A stretch of DNA of 64,000 nt from Thermogemmatispora onikobensis (GCF_001748285.1 NZ_BDGT01000037.1:1-64000), one strand, 5' to 3'; shown: positions 27,000 through 35,694, numbered from the stretch's first letter. Notes: a model not told the origin generated them from the sequence alone. Program-made: numbers and translations.

Positions 27000-27688
27000 G
27001 CTCCCCTCCCGCTACTCTCACCAAACTACGCGGCGCCGGATGCCCCAGCGTTTCCACCTGGGGAGAAGGCGCCACTTCCTCCTTTTATCTATCCGTATAC
27101 ATCTACTGCATCTGTCCGCCAGAGCAAGCGACCCAATGCCTCCACGATATCCCATTCACTGTCTCCACCCGAGACGATCCACAGGCACGCGCAGGGCCAC
27201 TATGGAATCCGGAGCGCTTGCTCTTCGGGACTTCCACACGTCCAGCACAAACGCTATGATCCTTCCCTTCCTCCCTTCCAGGACCCCCTTACGGGCCCGC
27301 GCGGACGCTCTTGAACCGCTCCCCTCGCCTCTGTTGCCAGCCGGCCATCTGCTCTGGCCCGTTTCCGCTCATACCCCGAAGGTTGGCCGCAGCCAGAGCT
27401 TCCAGGGTCTGGAACTGGGGAAGCATCCCGGAGTGGGTCTTTGGCCTGCCAGCGACGGAGCGGCTTCCTCGCCTTGTCTTCCAGCTTAGCCGCCCGGACC
27501 TCGGACTGTCTATGGCTCGCCTCATCTCAGTCTTCTCGCCCGAACCGGCTCTTCAGAGAACGTGCGTGGTCGACACTTTAGGAGCGCCCTTTGCTTTCGC
27601 TCAGCGTAGCACAGGTTGCCGCCCTTGTCAAATGGATGGAGCCATTCGCCAGCGCGCTTCGGCCAGTCATGCTTGCTGCAAGCCCCCC
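27000..27688. other. Gene-free intergenic stretch
   Basis: Between the mnmA start (minus) and the promoter at 27689. Several open frames cross it, but none has a convincing ribosome site, amino-acid pattern or neighbour. It probably holds the mnmA promoter; I could not identify it with confidence. No tRNA-like cloverleaf was seen. Confidence 0.35.
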
Positions 27689-27717
27689 TCGACGAGAGGG
27701 CTGCCATCGTGTATAAT
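27689..27717 (+). promoter_or_regulatory. Promoter with consensus -10, long leader
   Basis: TCGACG (27689-27694), 17 bases, TATAAT (27712-27717). The next gene starts at 27996, giving an unusually long leader of ~270 bases. The leader holds short stems such as GCCGGG/CCCGGGC around 27751-27783 and CGAGCC/GGCTCG near 27815. Confidence 0.6.
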
Positions 27718-27995
27718 AGGCGCAACGTCAACAGACCTGGCAGCAACTGGCTGCCGGGAAGGATCGATCGATACCCGGGCAAGCTCGACTCAGCGGCAGG
27801 AGAGCGGATCGAGCCAGGCTCGTCGCGCTCACGAAAGCCGAGCTGGGGAGCAAGGCAGATCAGTAACGGAAGAGCAGCCGCCTTGGCTGAAGTGAAGATC
27901 TTGCGGCGCCGCGCCGACCGCAGCATACCTTGTTAGCAGGCTCCGAGAGACCCCAGGCTGCGGCAGCAGGCCCGTGTAAGCAGGAGTGAGTCAGC

Positions 27996-28421
27996 ATGGC
28001 AAAGAAAGCAGGTGCACGCAGCGGGACACGGCAGAAGGCCCGCGCGCAGAAGCACATCGAGCTGGTTCGCCAGGCAGGGCAGGGAGAGCAGAAACAAAGC
28101 AGGGTTTCTACCCTGGAAGGCGCCGCAGCCTCACCGAGCCAGCAGAACACCTCGAGCACCGCCGTCGCCCAGACTCGTCCCGCGGAAACACATACGCGGG
28201 AACAGACGGCGGTTCCTGCCGAAACTTCTCGTCCGGTCAGCGCCGCTGGCAAGCTGGCTGCTCGTCGTCAGGCAGGCCGGGCCGCTCAGCGCAGCGCCGC
28301 CTTAGTGACCCCTGAGCACTACGCTTATGTCCGCCGCGATCTGGTGATGATTGTGATCCTGGCAGCTATCATGTTCGCAACCTTGATTATTCTCCATTTC
28401 GTGCCAGCTCTCGGCGGCTAG
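27996..28421 (+). CDS. Small basic protein with one C-terminal membrane helix
   Basis: 141 residues. The first ~100 are hydrophilic, Lys/Arg/Gln/Ala-rich and probably disordered (MAKKAGARSGTRQKARAQKH...). The last ~25 form a single hydrophobic helix (LVMIVILAAIMFATLIILHFV). The topology predicted is a tail-anchored protein with a basic cytoplasmic tail. AGGAG stands about ten bases before the ATG. I recognise no characterised family. It is transcribed alone from the promoter at 27689 and ends before the hairpin at 28562. Confidence 0.75.
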   Translation: MAKKAGARSGTRQKARAQKHIELVRQAGQGEQKQSRVSTLEGAAASPSQQNTSSTAVAQTRPAETHTREQTAVPAETSRPVSAAGKLAARRQAGRAAQRSAALVTPEHYAYVRRDLVMIVILAAIMFATLIILHFVPALGG

Positions 28422-28561
28422 AACAGAACAGCAGCGCTCCCCCCATCGCGTGCGCACCCCCACCTGGCAGGCCGGGGAGCAAAGGCGATAGGGAAGTCGT
28501 TGCTCCCTCCAGAACAAGGCGCACGCCGATCCACTCAGCTCTCCAGCGCAGAGAAAAGAAC

Positions 28562-28612
28562 AGAAGCACCGAGGTCTTTCCTCCTCTCCTCAGTGCTTCT
28601 TCTTTTTCTTCT
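28562..28612. terminator. Bidirectional intrinsic terminator
   Basis: AGAAGCAC (28562-28569) pairs with GTGCTTCT (28593-28600), followed by a T-rich tract on the plus strand. On the minus strand the stem is followed by a T-rich tract too. It can end the plus-strand membrane-protein gene and the minus-strand SWIM gene. The rest of 28422-28754 holds nothing I can support. Confidence 0.65.
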
Positions 28613-28754
28613 TCTTCGGTGTCGAGGATATCTCACCCTTATCCTGAATGGCTTGCCCAGAGGCCGCACAGCCGCCTGCAGCCAGACGACCGAGCGGGGA
28701 AAGAGCTGTGCACATGCAAAGCTCGCGTTGCTCTGCCCCCTGTCCTGGCTGGCC

Positions 28755-29036
28755 CTAGTGCATCAAGGGACCAGTATTCAGCCCGGCGGAAATACCCTGG
28801 CGATGTTCAGCCGGGATTGTTACGCCCAGCACACGTTGCATGGCCATAGTATGCGAACAATGCCCCCAGTCCTGGAAGAAACGGCAGGTACAGCTCCAGA
28901 CCCCATGATCATAATTGGTGGTATGGACATCGTTCTCGCCACGAAACTTGGCCTCGAAGCGTGTGAACTGGATACGCTCCGGCTCTTCCGCATAGCGCTT
29001 GGCTTTAGCGATCTTGCTGATCATGCTTGAATTCAC
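28755..29036 (-). CDS. Small SWIM-type zinc-finger protein
   Basis: 93 residues. WSCTCRFFQDWGHCSHTMAMQRVLGV contains the CxC...CxH arrangement (C-x-C-x8-C-x-H) of SWIM zinc fingers, found in nucleic-acid-associated and protein-interacting proteins. The N-terminal half is basic (MNSSMISKIAKAKRYAEEPERI). The start is GTG 29036, eight bases after an AAGGAGAG ribosome site on the minus strand; ATG 29024 is a weaker alternative. The finger occupies most of the protein, unlike SWIM domains within large helicases or transposases. The role is unknown. Confidence 0.8.
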   Translation of the reverse strand: MNSSMISKIAKAKRYAEEPERIQFTRFEAKFRGENDVHTTNYDHGVWSCTCRFFQDWGHCSHTMAMQRVLGVTIPAEHRQGISAGLNTGPLMH

Positions 29037-29390
29037 GGTCGGTACTCTCCTTCAGGTATAGCAAGCACCACTTACTTCGCAGACAGATCAACGGTAACTG
29101 CCTCACGAGGCGTGGACAACAGCTCATGCCAATAGGTATGGTCTATCCCAATCCCATCAGCAATGTTCTCAATGCACAAGGGCTGATGGCCCGAGAGCGT
29201 GTCTCACCCTCCTTTCACGCGAAGTCTCGCCCCGGAGCAGAGGGACGATCAGCTACCAACACTGGCCCACTCACTTCTCTTCGCAATCAGATACGGAGGC
29301 CACCTGCGCCTGGGAGACATTCCCACGACGCAATCATGTGAAGAATCTGCGTAGAGTCTGGTGATGAGTGCATGTTGACCGTGATAAGAG

Positions 29391-29425
29391 AAATAAAAAA
29401 CACCAGGGCCGAACCTCCCCAGTGT
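29391..29425 (-). terminator. Intrinsic terminator of the minus-strand small RNA
   Basis: On the minus strand ACACTGGGG (29425-29417) pairs with CCCTGGTGT (29408-29400), including two G-U pairs, with an eight-base loop and then a T-run (29400-29391). Confidence 0.7.
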
Positions 29426-29566
29426 GTATGCATGCTAGCCGTTGGCAGTACGGGCTGACACGCCTGCCTTCCGCGACGTAACCCTTGCATCCTCTTTCTC
29501 TGAGTGCATAGGCGGCAACCCTCGTAATTGATGTCTTCCCCGTTGAAACTCTGCACCGTCCTGGTA
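29391..29566 (-). ncRNA. Candidate small RNA, ~176 nt (possible 6S-type, unproven)
   Basis: A promoter and terminator 176 bases apart on the minus strand bound a segment with no convincing ORF. The 5' end UACCAGG (29566-29560) is complementary to CCUGGUG near the 3' end (29407-29401), so the ends can close a rod-like structure that competes with the terminator stem. An internal hairpin UGCACUC/GAGGAUGCA sits near the middle. Length, isolation and closing stem would suit 6S RNA, but I could not confirm the central bulge. The remainder of 29037-29951 holds no gene I can support. Confidence 0.5.
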
Positions 29567-29572
29567 AGACAA

Positions 29573-29601
29573 AGTATACCACAGATTGGTGTGAATGTCC
29601 A
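29573..29601 (-). promoter_or_regulatory. Promoter of the minus-strand small RNA
   Basis: Minus strand: TGGACA (29601-29596), 17 bases, TATACT (29578-29573). A start near 29566 follows. Confidence 0.65.
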
Positions 29602-29951
29602 GGGGGAGAGATGGCCCCCCAGAGACCGTGCCAGACCCTGCTAGACCTTGCTCTGTTCCGTTTCTCTGGACTGGCCAGATTCACAACTGCAGTGTTAGCC
29701 ACTTCACTGCATTCTCTGCCTTCTCTTGGCTACACTCATGATTGTCAGCGCCTGGCCAACCAGCGGAACACCGCTTGCTTTTCCGATGGGTGTATGCCGC
29801 TTGCTCGTGGCCTCACGTTCACCAGGCATGACCGACGTTGAGTGAGAAGAATTCGGGCGAGCGGCCAGATCCACGGCCATGCCAGCCAGGTCCACTCGTC
29901 GTGCAGACAATCACTGGCCAGTCTCGACCGATTAGGAGGAGAGAATCGCCG

Positions 29952-31823
29952 ATGAGCAGCAGTGACCCCTTTCGAGCTGGAGTCTCTCTGCCCAGGTGCA
30001 GAGGTGCCTTCCTGGCTAGTCTGCTTCTGGCGCTCCTACTGAGCGCCTGTCTCTTCCCCGGCCCTGGTTCTTCAGAGGCTGATCGCCATGCCACTCCAGC
30101 AGCGACAGTCGTCACCAGACAGGCTCCTGCCCCCCTTCCTGGCAACCACGCCATCGTCGATCGCCCCATGATCCGCAATCTCCCCCCCGGTCAAGCTGTC
30201 CCCCAGGGTCTCGTGCTCTCTTTGACTATCAATTTGCTGTACAATGACATGGCTCTGGAGCGGACGCTCACTCAGATCTATACGCCTGGTTCGCCACTCT
30301 ACGGGCACTACCTGACGCCGCTGCAGATTCGCCAGGCCTTCGGTCCTAGCGATGACCAGATCCAAAGCGTGCGTCAGTGGTTTAGCAGCCAGGGCTATCG
30401 CATCCTGGGGGTCGATAGTCTGGCCACCTCGCTGCAGGTCGAGGCTTCGGTGGCCACCATTGAACGTAGCCTGCATCTGCAGCTGCAGCAGTACATTCAG
30501 GAGACCGGTCAGCTCAGTCAGAGATTCTACCTGCCCACCGGCCAGCCGAGCCTGCCAGCCCCCATTGCCTCTCTGATCCAGTCGATCATCGGGCTGAGCA
30601 CCTTTAGCATCTTCCAGCCAGAGCAGCGCTTCCGACCGCTGGTTCCAGCGGTGACGAGCGGCTCCGGGAGTTGTGCCAAGTATGGAGCCAGGCAGACGCT
30701 GACACGCGCCCAGCTAGCCACCGCCTACCAGTTCGATCAGCTCTATCGGCGTGGCCTGCAAGGCCAGGGCATGAGCATCGGCATTCTCGAATTGAATGAG
30801 CCGTTCGATGCGCACGATGTTGCCACGTACTTCTCCTGCGCGGGAGTCCAGCCCCCTTCCATCGAGGTGGAGAACGTTGTGGGAAGGGTCGCACCCGGAC
30901 CAGGGGAGGGGGAGGCCGCTCTCGACATCGAGCTGGCGGGCAGCCTGGCCCCACAGGCTCACCTGATAGTCTATCAGGCTCAGGGGGCCTCGGTCCAGGA
31001 CATGCTGGCCATTTTCCAGCGCGTCGCAGCAGAGAAGCGAGTGGCAGTGCTCAGCATTAGCTATGGAGCCCCAGAGAGTGCTCTCAGCGCCAATGAGCAG
31101 CTGAGCCTGGCACGGGAGTTGCGCATTATGGCGGCAGAGGGGATCTCCGTGCTGGTGAGCAGCGGGGACTGTGGGGCTTTCTCACAGCGTGTTCCCAATC
31201 TTGCCCTCGTGGAGATGCCCAGCGCTATTCCCTACGCGATCGCTGTGGGCGGTACGATTCTGCAGGTGAATGCTCATAATGTGCGTACTGCCGAAAAGGC
31301 GTGGGGACGTATGAGCGGCTCCGGATCGGTTTGCCAGAACGATTGGGGGAGCGGCGGAGGCGTCACTCAGTCCTCTTTCTTTAAGCGCCCTTCCTGGCAG
31401 GTCGGTCCCGGCCTGAATAGCCATTACGATGGGACAGCGGGCCTGATCCTTACCCCGAATCTTACTCCCGTGCAGGCTCCAAATGGCTTGCGCCAGGTCC
31501 CCGATGTGGCCGCCGCTGCCGACAACATCGCCATCTTCTGGAGTGGACGCTGGGTGAGAGCCGGTGGCACCAGCGCCGCCGCCCCCATTTGGGCCGCAGG
31601 TTTGGCTCTGCTGGACCAGGGCCTGCGCCAGCAGCAGAAGCCCCTCTTCGGCAGCACACCGACCACCTACCGGCTGGCTAACCATCCCGGGAGCTTCCAA
31701 CCCTTCAACGATATTGTGAGCGGTGATAACGGCTTCTACCGCGCTACCCCCGGCTGGGACTACGTTACAGGCTGGGGCTCACCCAACTTCTTCGCCCTCC
31801 TCCAGTGCCTGCAGTCGGCCTGA
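29952..31823 (+). CDS. Secreted S53 (sedolisin/kumamolisin) peptidase, lipoprotein
   Basis: 623 residues. The lipobox LLLSAC lies within the first ~40 residues, so the enzyme is likely anchored outside the membrane. A pro-kumamolisin activation domain (~70-230) precedes the S53 catalytic domain. The catalytic Glu-Asp pair is seen as E321 and D325 (GEGEAALDIE), the oxyanion Asp as D406 (SSGDCGA), and the nucleophile as S541 in GGTSAAAPIWAA, where the family norm is SGTS. The C-terminal calcium loop NDIVSGDN.FY.A..GWDYVTGWGSPN is intact. Sedolisins are acid-active serine-carboxyl peptidases. ATG 29952 follows AGGAGGAG; the frame continues upstream to 29838 without a ribosome site. Confidence 0.92.
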   Translation: MSSSDPFRAGVSLPRCRGAFLASLLLALLLSACLFPGPGSSEADRHATPAATVVTRQAPAPLPGNHAIVDRPMIRNLPPGQAVPQGLVLSLTINLLYNDMALERTLTQIYTPGSPLYGHYLTPLQIRQAFGPSDDQIQSVRQWFSSQGYRILGVDSLATSLQVEASVATIERSLHLQLQQYIQETGQLSQRFYLPTGQPSLPAPIASLIQSIIGLSTFSIFQPEQRFRPLVPAVTSGSGSCAKYGARQTLTRAQLATAYQFDQLYRRGLQGQGMSIGILELNEPFDAHDVATYFSCAGVQPPSIEVENVVGRVAPGPGEGEAALDIELAGSLAPQAHLIVYQAQGASVQDMLAIFQRVAAEKRVAVLSISYGAPESALSANEQLSLARELRIMAAEGISVLVSSGDCGAFSQRVPNLALVEMPSAIPYAIAVGGTILQVNAHNVRTAEKAWGRMSGSGSVCQNDWGSGGGVTQSSFFKRPSWQVGPGLNSHYDGTAGLILTPNLTPVQAPNGLRQVPDVAAAADNIAIFWSGRWVRAGGTSAAAPIWAAGLALLDQGLRQQQKPLFGSTPTTYRLANHPGSFQPFNDIVSGDNGFYRATPGWDYVTGWGSPNFFALLQCLQSA

Positions 31824-31918
31824 GAGCAGCCAGCAGGGGCAGGGGCTGCAGAAAAGCTTCCTGCCCTTGCTCCTGCACCAGTAAGGTCTCCTTTCTCCCT
31901 CTCTACCCCCGCTTCCTC

Positions 31919-31947
31919 TTGACAGAAACACCGTATTCGTGTATCCT
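31919..31947 (+). promoter_or_regulatory. Promoter of the TetR-family regulator
   Basis: TTGACA (31919-31924), 17 bases, TATCCT (31942-31947). A GTACAG half-site (31952-31957) lies just downstream of the -10, matching one arm of the inverted repeat before the DUF4188 gene, so autoregulation is plausible. Confidence 0.75.
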
Positions 31948-31985
31948 ATCCGTACAGTGTTCAGTTTTCAAATGGTGTTAGAATT

Positions 31986-32600
31986 ATGGAAAAGCAGCAC
32001 CCAGGCAAGGCGCGAGAGCGACGGCGTGCTCGCACCAGACAGCGCATTGTGAGCGCAGCGGAAGAGATCCTCTGCGAGAAGGGACCGGAGGCTTTATCAA
32101 TGCGCGAGCTGGCCAGCCGCATCGAATACAGTCCAGCTGCGCTTTACGAATATTTTGGCAGCAAGGAAGAGATCGTGACTGCTCTCTGTGAAAAGACATT
32201 GATAGGTCTCGCCGAGACGCTCAGCAAGATTCCTCCCCAATTGCCACCTGCCGAGCGCTTGCTTAGAGCAGGACTGGCCTATCTAGGCTTCGCCCGTACC
32301 TTCCCTCAGCAGTACCTGCTCACCTTTAGTAGCAGCAGGGGCGAGCAAGATCCCCTGCGTCTCGTCGAAGCCAGTCGCGCATATAGTCTCTTGCGCCAGA
32401 TCATTGCCGATGGCATCGACCAGGGCGTCTTCCTTCCCCGCCCCGACTATAGCCTTGGAGAAATGACTTACCACTGCTGGGCTGTGGTCCACGGGATGGC
32501 GATGCTACGCCTTACGCTGCTCAGCAGCGAAGGCCAGGATCTTGAGGATCTGCACGAGCGGGTTCTCCGGGGCCTGATCACCGGCTTGCAGTGCCCCTGA
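31986..32600 (+). CDS. TetR/AcrR-family transcriptional regulator
   Basis: 204 residues. The N-terminal TetR DNA-binding domain is clear: [48 protein letters not shown] (~16-65), with the helix-turn-helix in the middle. The C-terminal ligand domain resembles the TetR_C_33-type ([17 protein letters not shown]). It is followed 97 bases later by a DUF4188 gene, its probable target. Two inverted repeats in the gap fit operator sites. Confidence 0.92.
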   Translation: MEKQHPGKARERRRARTRQRIVSAAEEILCEKGPEALSMRELASRIEYSPAALYEYFGSKEEIVTALCEKTLIGLAETLSKIPPQLPPAERLLRAGLAYLGFARTFPQQYLLTFSSSRGEQDPLRLVEASRAYSLLRQIIADGIDQGVFLPRPDYSLGEMTYHCWAVVHGMAMLRLTLLSSEGQDLEDLHERVLRGLITGLQCP

Positions 32601-32621
32601 TTTTTTTGTGCTTCTCATAAC

Positions 32622-32664
32622 CGAACAACGTTCGATTTTTGAGAGCTGTACGGGAAAGGTACAG
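32622..32664. promoter_or_regulatory. Two operator-like inverted repeats before the DUF4188 gene
   Basis: CGAACAACGTTCG (32622-32634) is a 5-3-5 palindrome. CTGTAC (32646-32651) and GTACAG (32659-32664) form a second inverted repeat with a seven-base spacer. GTACAG also occurs at 31952 next to the tetR -10. These are the most likely binding sites of the TetR protein. Confidence 0.5.
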
Positions 32665-32697
32665 AGTGCCGTTGTTACCAGACAAAGGAGAGCTTCA

Positions 32698-33177
32698 ATG
32701 GCGCATTCCATCATCAAGCAACGCATGACCGCTCAGATCGAAGGCAGCTTTGTTGTCTTCCTAATCGGCATACGTATCAATCGGCCCTGGCAGCTTTACA
32801 AATGGCTCCCGGTCTTTGTGGCCATGCCACGCATGCTCAAGGAGCTTCAGAGGCAGCCCGAGCTTGGCTTGCTCGGTTATCATCTTCACGTCGGCTTTCC
32901 CATCAGCATGGTCGTCCAGTACTGGCGTTCTTTCGAGCAGCTCGCTGCTTATGCTGGAAAGCGCGATGCTCAGCACTGGCCGGCCTGGGTCGCCTTTAAC
33001 CGGCGGGTTGGAAGCAGCGGCGCGGTTGGTATCTGGCACGAAACCTATTGTGTCGAGGCCGGGGCCTACGAATGCATCTATAACAATATGCCTCCCTATG
33101 GGCTGGGCCAGGCTGGTCAGCTCGTTTCCGCAGTGGGGCGCAAAACGACGGCAGCTGGGCGGCTTGTCAGAAGCTAG
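32698..33177 (+). CDS. DUF4188 domain protein (dimeric alpha/beta-barrel monooxygenase-like)
   Basis: 159 residues. [32 protein letters not shown] and [27 protein letters not shown] are typical of DUF4188, a ferredoxin-like-fold family related to small heme- or oxime-type enzymes of uncertain reaction. [24 protein letters not shown], with conserved His and Glu, is near the C-terminus. The start at 32698 follows AAAGGAG seven bases upstream. It pairs with the TetR gene and is probably an inducible detoxification or modification enzyme; the substrate is unknown. Confidence 0.85.
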   Translation: MAHSIIKQRMTAQIEGSFVVFLIGIRINRPWQLYKWLPVFVAMPRMLKELQRQPELGLLGYHLHVGFPISMVVQYWRSFEQLAAYAGKRDAQHWPAWVAFNRRVGSSGAVGIWHETYCVEAGAYECIYNNMPPYGLGQAGQLVSAVGRKTTAAGRLVRS

Positions 33178-33188
33178 CGAGCCTGCTA

Positions 33189-33197
33189 TGCTACAAT
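33189..33197 (+). promoter_or_regulatory. Extended -10 promoter for aat
   Basis: TGCTACAAT (33189-33197) combines an extended -10 TGn with TACAAT. No good -35 is seen at the expected distance, as is usual for extended -10 promoters. It is 95 bases before the aat start. Confidence 0.45.
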
Positions 33198-33291
33198 AGA
33201 TTGCAAGGCCCCAAACAAGAGAAGAGGTCAGGCTCAAGCCTGCCACAATGCCCGCGCTCCAGCTCTAGCTTCAGCATGGAGGGCCAACCGG

Positions 33292-33867
33292 ATGGCGGAC
33301 CAGCTTGATGTCGCGACTGTCCTTTATGCCTACACGCGGGGGATCTTTCCTATGGCTGACTCCCAGGGACAGATCCACTGGTATGCCCCAGACCCGCGTG
33401 CTATCCTCGAACACGAGCGGCTGCATGTCTCTCGTTCTCTACGCGCTACCCTACGCAAAGGTCTTTATGAGATCCGCATGGATAGCGCCTTCGCGGAAGT
33501 GATGCGCGCCTGCGCAGCCCGTGAGGAGACCTGGATTAGCGAAACCTTTATTCAGACCTACACTGAGCTGCACCATCTCGGTCTAGCCCATAGTGTCGAG
33601 GCCTGGCACGCCGGTCAGCTTGTGGGGGGTCTCTACGGTGTAGCTCTGGGCGGGGCCTTTATGGGCGAAAGCATGTTCTCGCGCGCCCCCGATGCCTCGA
33701 AGGTCTGTCTGGTAGCACTCGTTGAGCACCTTAAAAGCCGCGGCTATATCCTTCACGATGTCCAGTTTCTGACCCCTCACCTGGCAAGCCTGGGGGCCAG
33801 CGAGATCCCTCGACGCGAATACGAGCGCCGCCTGCGCCACGCGCTGCAACTGCCCTGCACCTGGTAG
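33292..33867 (+). CDS. aat: Leucyl/phenylalanyl-tRNA-protein transferase
   Basis: 191 residues. Family motifs: YTRGIFPMAD (~14-23), HWYAPDPRAILEHERLHVSRSL, DSAFAEVMRACA, TWISETFIQTYTELHHLGLAHSVEAW (~85-110), GGLYGVALGGAFMGESMFSRAPDASKVCLVALVEHL and DVQFLTPHLASLGA. It transfers Leu or Phe from tRNA to proteins with N-terminal Arg or Lys, tagging them for ClpS/ClpAP-type degradation (N-degron pathway). GGAGGG lies eight bases before the ATG. The next gene, glycerate kinase, is 62 bases downstream. Confidence 0.95.
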   Translation: MADQLDVATVLYAYTRGIFPMADSQGQIHWYAPDPRAILEHERLHVSRSLRATLRKGLYEIRMDSAFAEVMRACAAREETWISETFIQTYTELHHLGLAHSVEAWHAGQLVGGLYGVALGGAFMGESMFSRAPDASKVCLVALVEHLKSRGYILHDVQFLTPHLASLGASEIPRREYERRLRHALQLPCTW

Positions 33868-33929
33868 AGTAGAAATCGCAAAGAGGAGAAGCAAGCACAG
33901 GCAAAGAGCAGAGAGGAAGGAAGCCAGCC

Positions 33930-35093
33930 ATGCGTATTGTGATCGCTCCCCAGGCCCTTAAGGGGAGTTTGACGGCTCCCGAGGCCGCCCGCGCCATTGC
34001 TGGCGGCTTTCAGAAAGTGCTGCCAACAGCTGAGCTGGATCTCGTTCCTATCGCTGACGGAGGCGAGGGCACCGTTGAGGCTCTGGTCAGCGCCACAGGC
34101 GGTCAGCTTTTGCATGCGCAGGTTACGGGGCCTCTGGGCGAGCCAGTGGAAGCGACCTTCGGGCTGCTCGGGGATGGGCAGACGGCGGTGATTGAGATGG
34201 CCGCCTGCGCTGGGTTGCCACTGGTTCCCCCGGAGCGACGCGATCCTCGCCTGACTACAACGTACGGGGTAGGTGAGTTGATTCGCGCCGCCCTGGACAG
34301 CGGTTGCCGTCATTTGATCATCGGCATCGGCGGCAGTGCGACAAATGACGGCGGGGCCGGCATGGCTCAGGCTCTTGGGGTCCGTTTGCTGGATGCAGAG
34401 GGGAAGGATCTTCCCTACGGCGGGGCCGCCCTGGCAGGTCTGGCACGCATCGTGCCCGATGGCATTGACCCACGCCTGCAGGAGTGTCGTATTGAGGTCG
34501 CCTGCGATGTGACCAATCCTCTCTGTGGACCCCAGGGAGCCTCAGCGGTCTACGGCCCTCAGAAGGGAGCATCCCCCGAGATGGTCGCTCAGCTCGACGC
34601 AGCTCTCGCTCACTATGCCGGGATCATTCAACGCGATCTGGGCCGGGACGTGCGCAATCTGCCCGGGGCGGGAGCCGCCGGCGGACTGGGGGCCAGCCTC
34701 CTGGCCTTCCTTCAGGCCACTCTCCGCCCGGGGGCCGACCTCGTGCTGGAAGCCGTCGGCCTGGCCAAGCGTCTGCAAGGTGCCAGCCTGCTCGTGACTG
34801 CTGAAGGACAGATCGATCGCCAGACTGCCTACGGTAAGAGTGTAGGCGCCGTGGCCTCCCTGGCCCAGCGCTGCGGGGTCCCCGTCCTGGCTCTGGCTGG
34901 CAGCCTGGGAGAGGAGTACCAGGTGGTCTATGCGCTGGGAGTCGAGGCGGTTATGACCTTGCTGGCCGCCCCCCTCTCGCTGAACGAGGCCATGACTCAG
35001 GCCGCCTCACTGCTGGCCGATGCCAGCGAACGGGCCGCCCGCCTGCTGCTGCTGGGCCGGCGCCTGCCACCCCTTGAAGGGTTTACTTTCTAG
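33930..35093 (+). CDS. Glycerate kinase (GlxK/GarK family)
   Basis: 387 residues, the standard length. MRIVIAPQALKGSLTAPEAA at the N-terminus, PIADGGEGTVEAL (~42-54), MAACAGLPLVPPERRDP, LIIGIGGSATNDGGAGMAQALG (~128-150), EVACDVTNPLCGPQGAS and TAEGQIDRQTAYGKSVG (~290-306). It phosphorylates D-glycerate with ATP; members of this family usually make 2-phosphoglycerate. AAGGAAG precedes the ATG. It would feed glycerate from photorespiration-like, glyoxylate or serine routes into lower glycolysis. Confidence 0.95.
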   Translation: MRIVIAPQALKGSLTAPEAARAIAGGFQKVLPTAELDLVPIADGGEGTVEALVSATGGQLLHAQVTGPLGEPVEATFGLLGDGQTAVIEMAACAGLPLVPPERRDPRLTTTYGVGELIRAALDSGCRHLIIGIGGSATNDGGAGMAQALGVRLLDAEGKDLPYGGAALAGLARIVPDGIDPRLQECRIEVACDVTNPLCGPQGASAVYGPQKGASPEMVAQLDAALAHYAGIIQRDLGRDVRNLPGAGAAGGLGASLLAFLQATLRPGADLVLEAVGLAKRLQGASLLVTAEGQIDRQTAYGKSVGAVASLAQRCGVPVLALAGSLGEEYQVVYALGVEAVMTLLAAPLSLNEAMTQAASLLADASERAARLLLLGRRLPPLEGFTF

Positions 35094-35348
35094 CGATATA
35101 ATTCGTCTATACTAATGGGAACTCTTCTCAGGGTCGGAGACGTGAAGAAACCGCCACATCCTCCCTGCCTGTCCCTTCGTCGCTGGGCAAGCACAGCGCC
35201 CGGGCACTCAGGCCGCTGGCACAGTCCAATGAGTCGACCAGGTAGGCTACGGAAGCAACAGGATCACTAACTCTTGACTGCCACTTCCAACCCGCCAGCT
35301 GAGAAATATTGGAAGGGTGAAAAGATGTTGTATCCTGTGAACGGTTTC

Positions 35349-35390
35349 AAGCGTCTCTATAATTAAGCAGAGCGATAACAGGAGACGCTT
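35349..35390 (+). promoter_or_regulatory. Inverted repeat with an embedded TATAAT
   Basis: AAGCGTCTC (35349-35357) and GAGACGCTT (35382-35390) form a perfect 9-base inverted repeat around TATAAT (35358-35363), the -10 candidate for the small protein at 35434; its -35 is weak. A second possible promoter upstream is TTGGAA (35309-35314), 16 bases, TATCCT (35331-35336). The layout suits a repressor-controlled or attenuated promoter. The rest of 35094-35433 holds nothing recognised. Confidence 0.5.
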
Positions 35391-35433
35391 GCTCAATCCG
35401 TTGGTAGTCCAGAATAGAGGGAGCGCCGTTATC

Positions 35434-35634
35434 ATGCCGGACCGTCTCTACGCGACCGATAACGCAGACTTCGAACGCCTGCTGTCACTGGGATTCACAG
35501 AAAGCGAAGCCAAGCGGCTTCTCTATCTGCGAGACCATGTCGATGAGCAAGTCGAATATCGCGAAATTTTAGAGGAAAGCCGTCGACTTAACTTTATCCG
35601 CTGGCTGATCGAGCACGATCGGATCAGCAGGTAA
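35434..35634 (+). CDS. Small helical hypothetical protein
   Basis: 66 residues (MPDRLYATDNADFERLLSLG...), rich in Glu, Arg and Leu and probably all alpha-helical. I recognise no family. GAGGGAG stands about ten bases before ATG 35434; the frame runs upstream to 35389 without a ribosome site. It has its own promoter region and a strong terminator, so it is a single-gene unit. An anti-sigma, adaptor or DNA-associated role cannot be told from sequence. Confidence 0.7.
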   Translation: MPDRLYATDNADFERLLSLGFTESEAKRLLYLRDHVDEQVEYREILEESRRLNFIRWLIEHDRISR

Positions 35635-35666
35635 TGCAGATAGATTAAGCCAGAAAGTAGAATAGA

Positions 35667-35694
35667 GCGGCAGACTAGAGGTCTGCCGCTTTTT
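35667..35694 (+). terminator. Intrinsic terminator
   Basis: GCGGCAGAC (35667-35675) pairs perfectly with GTCTGCCGC (35681-35689), followed by TTTTT. It ends the 66-residue protein gene. Confidence 0.9.

Noticed and set aside
27720-27990. SRP RNA candidate (GGGAAGG in a stem)
   Set aside because: The conserved SRP loop motif GGAAGGAAGCAGC and its helix 8 partner are missing.
29287-29556. Minus-strand frame of 89 codons across the small-RNA candidate
   Set aside because: It reads straight through the intrinsic terminator at 29391-29425, has a poor ribosome site and no conserved pattern; the RNA interpretation is preferred.
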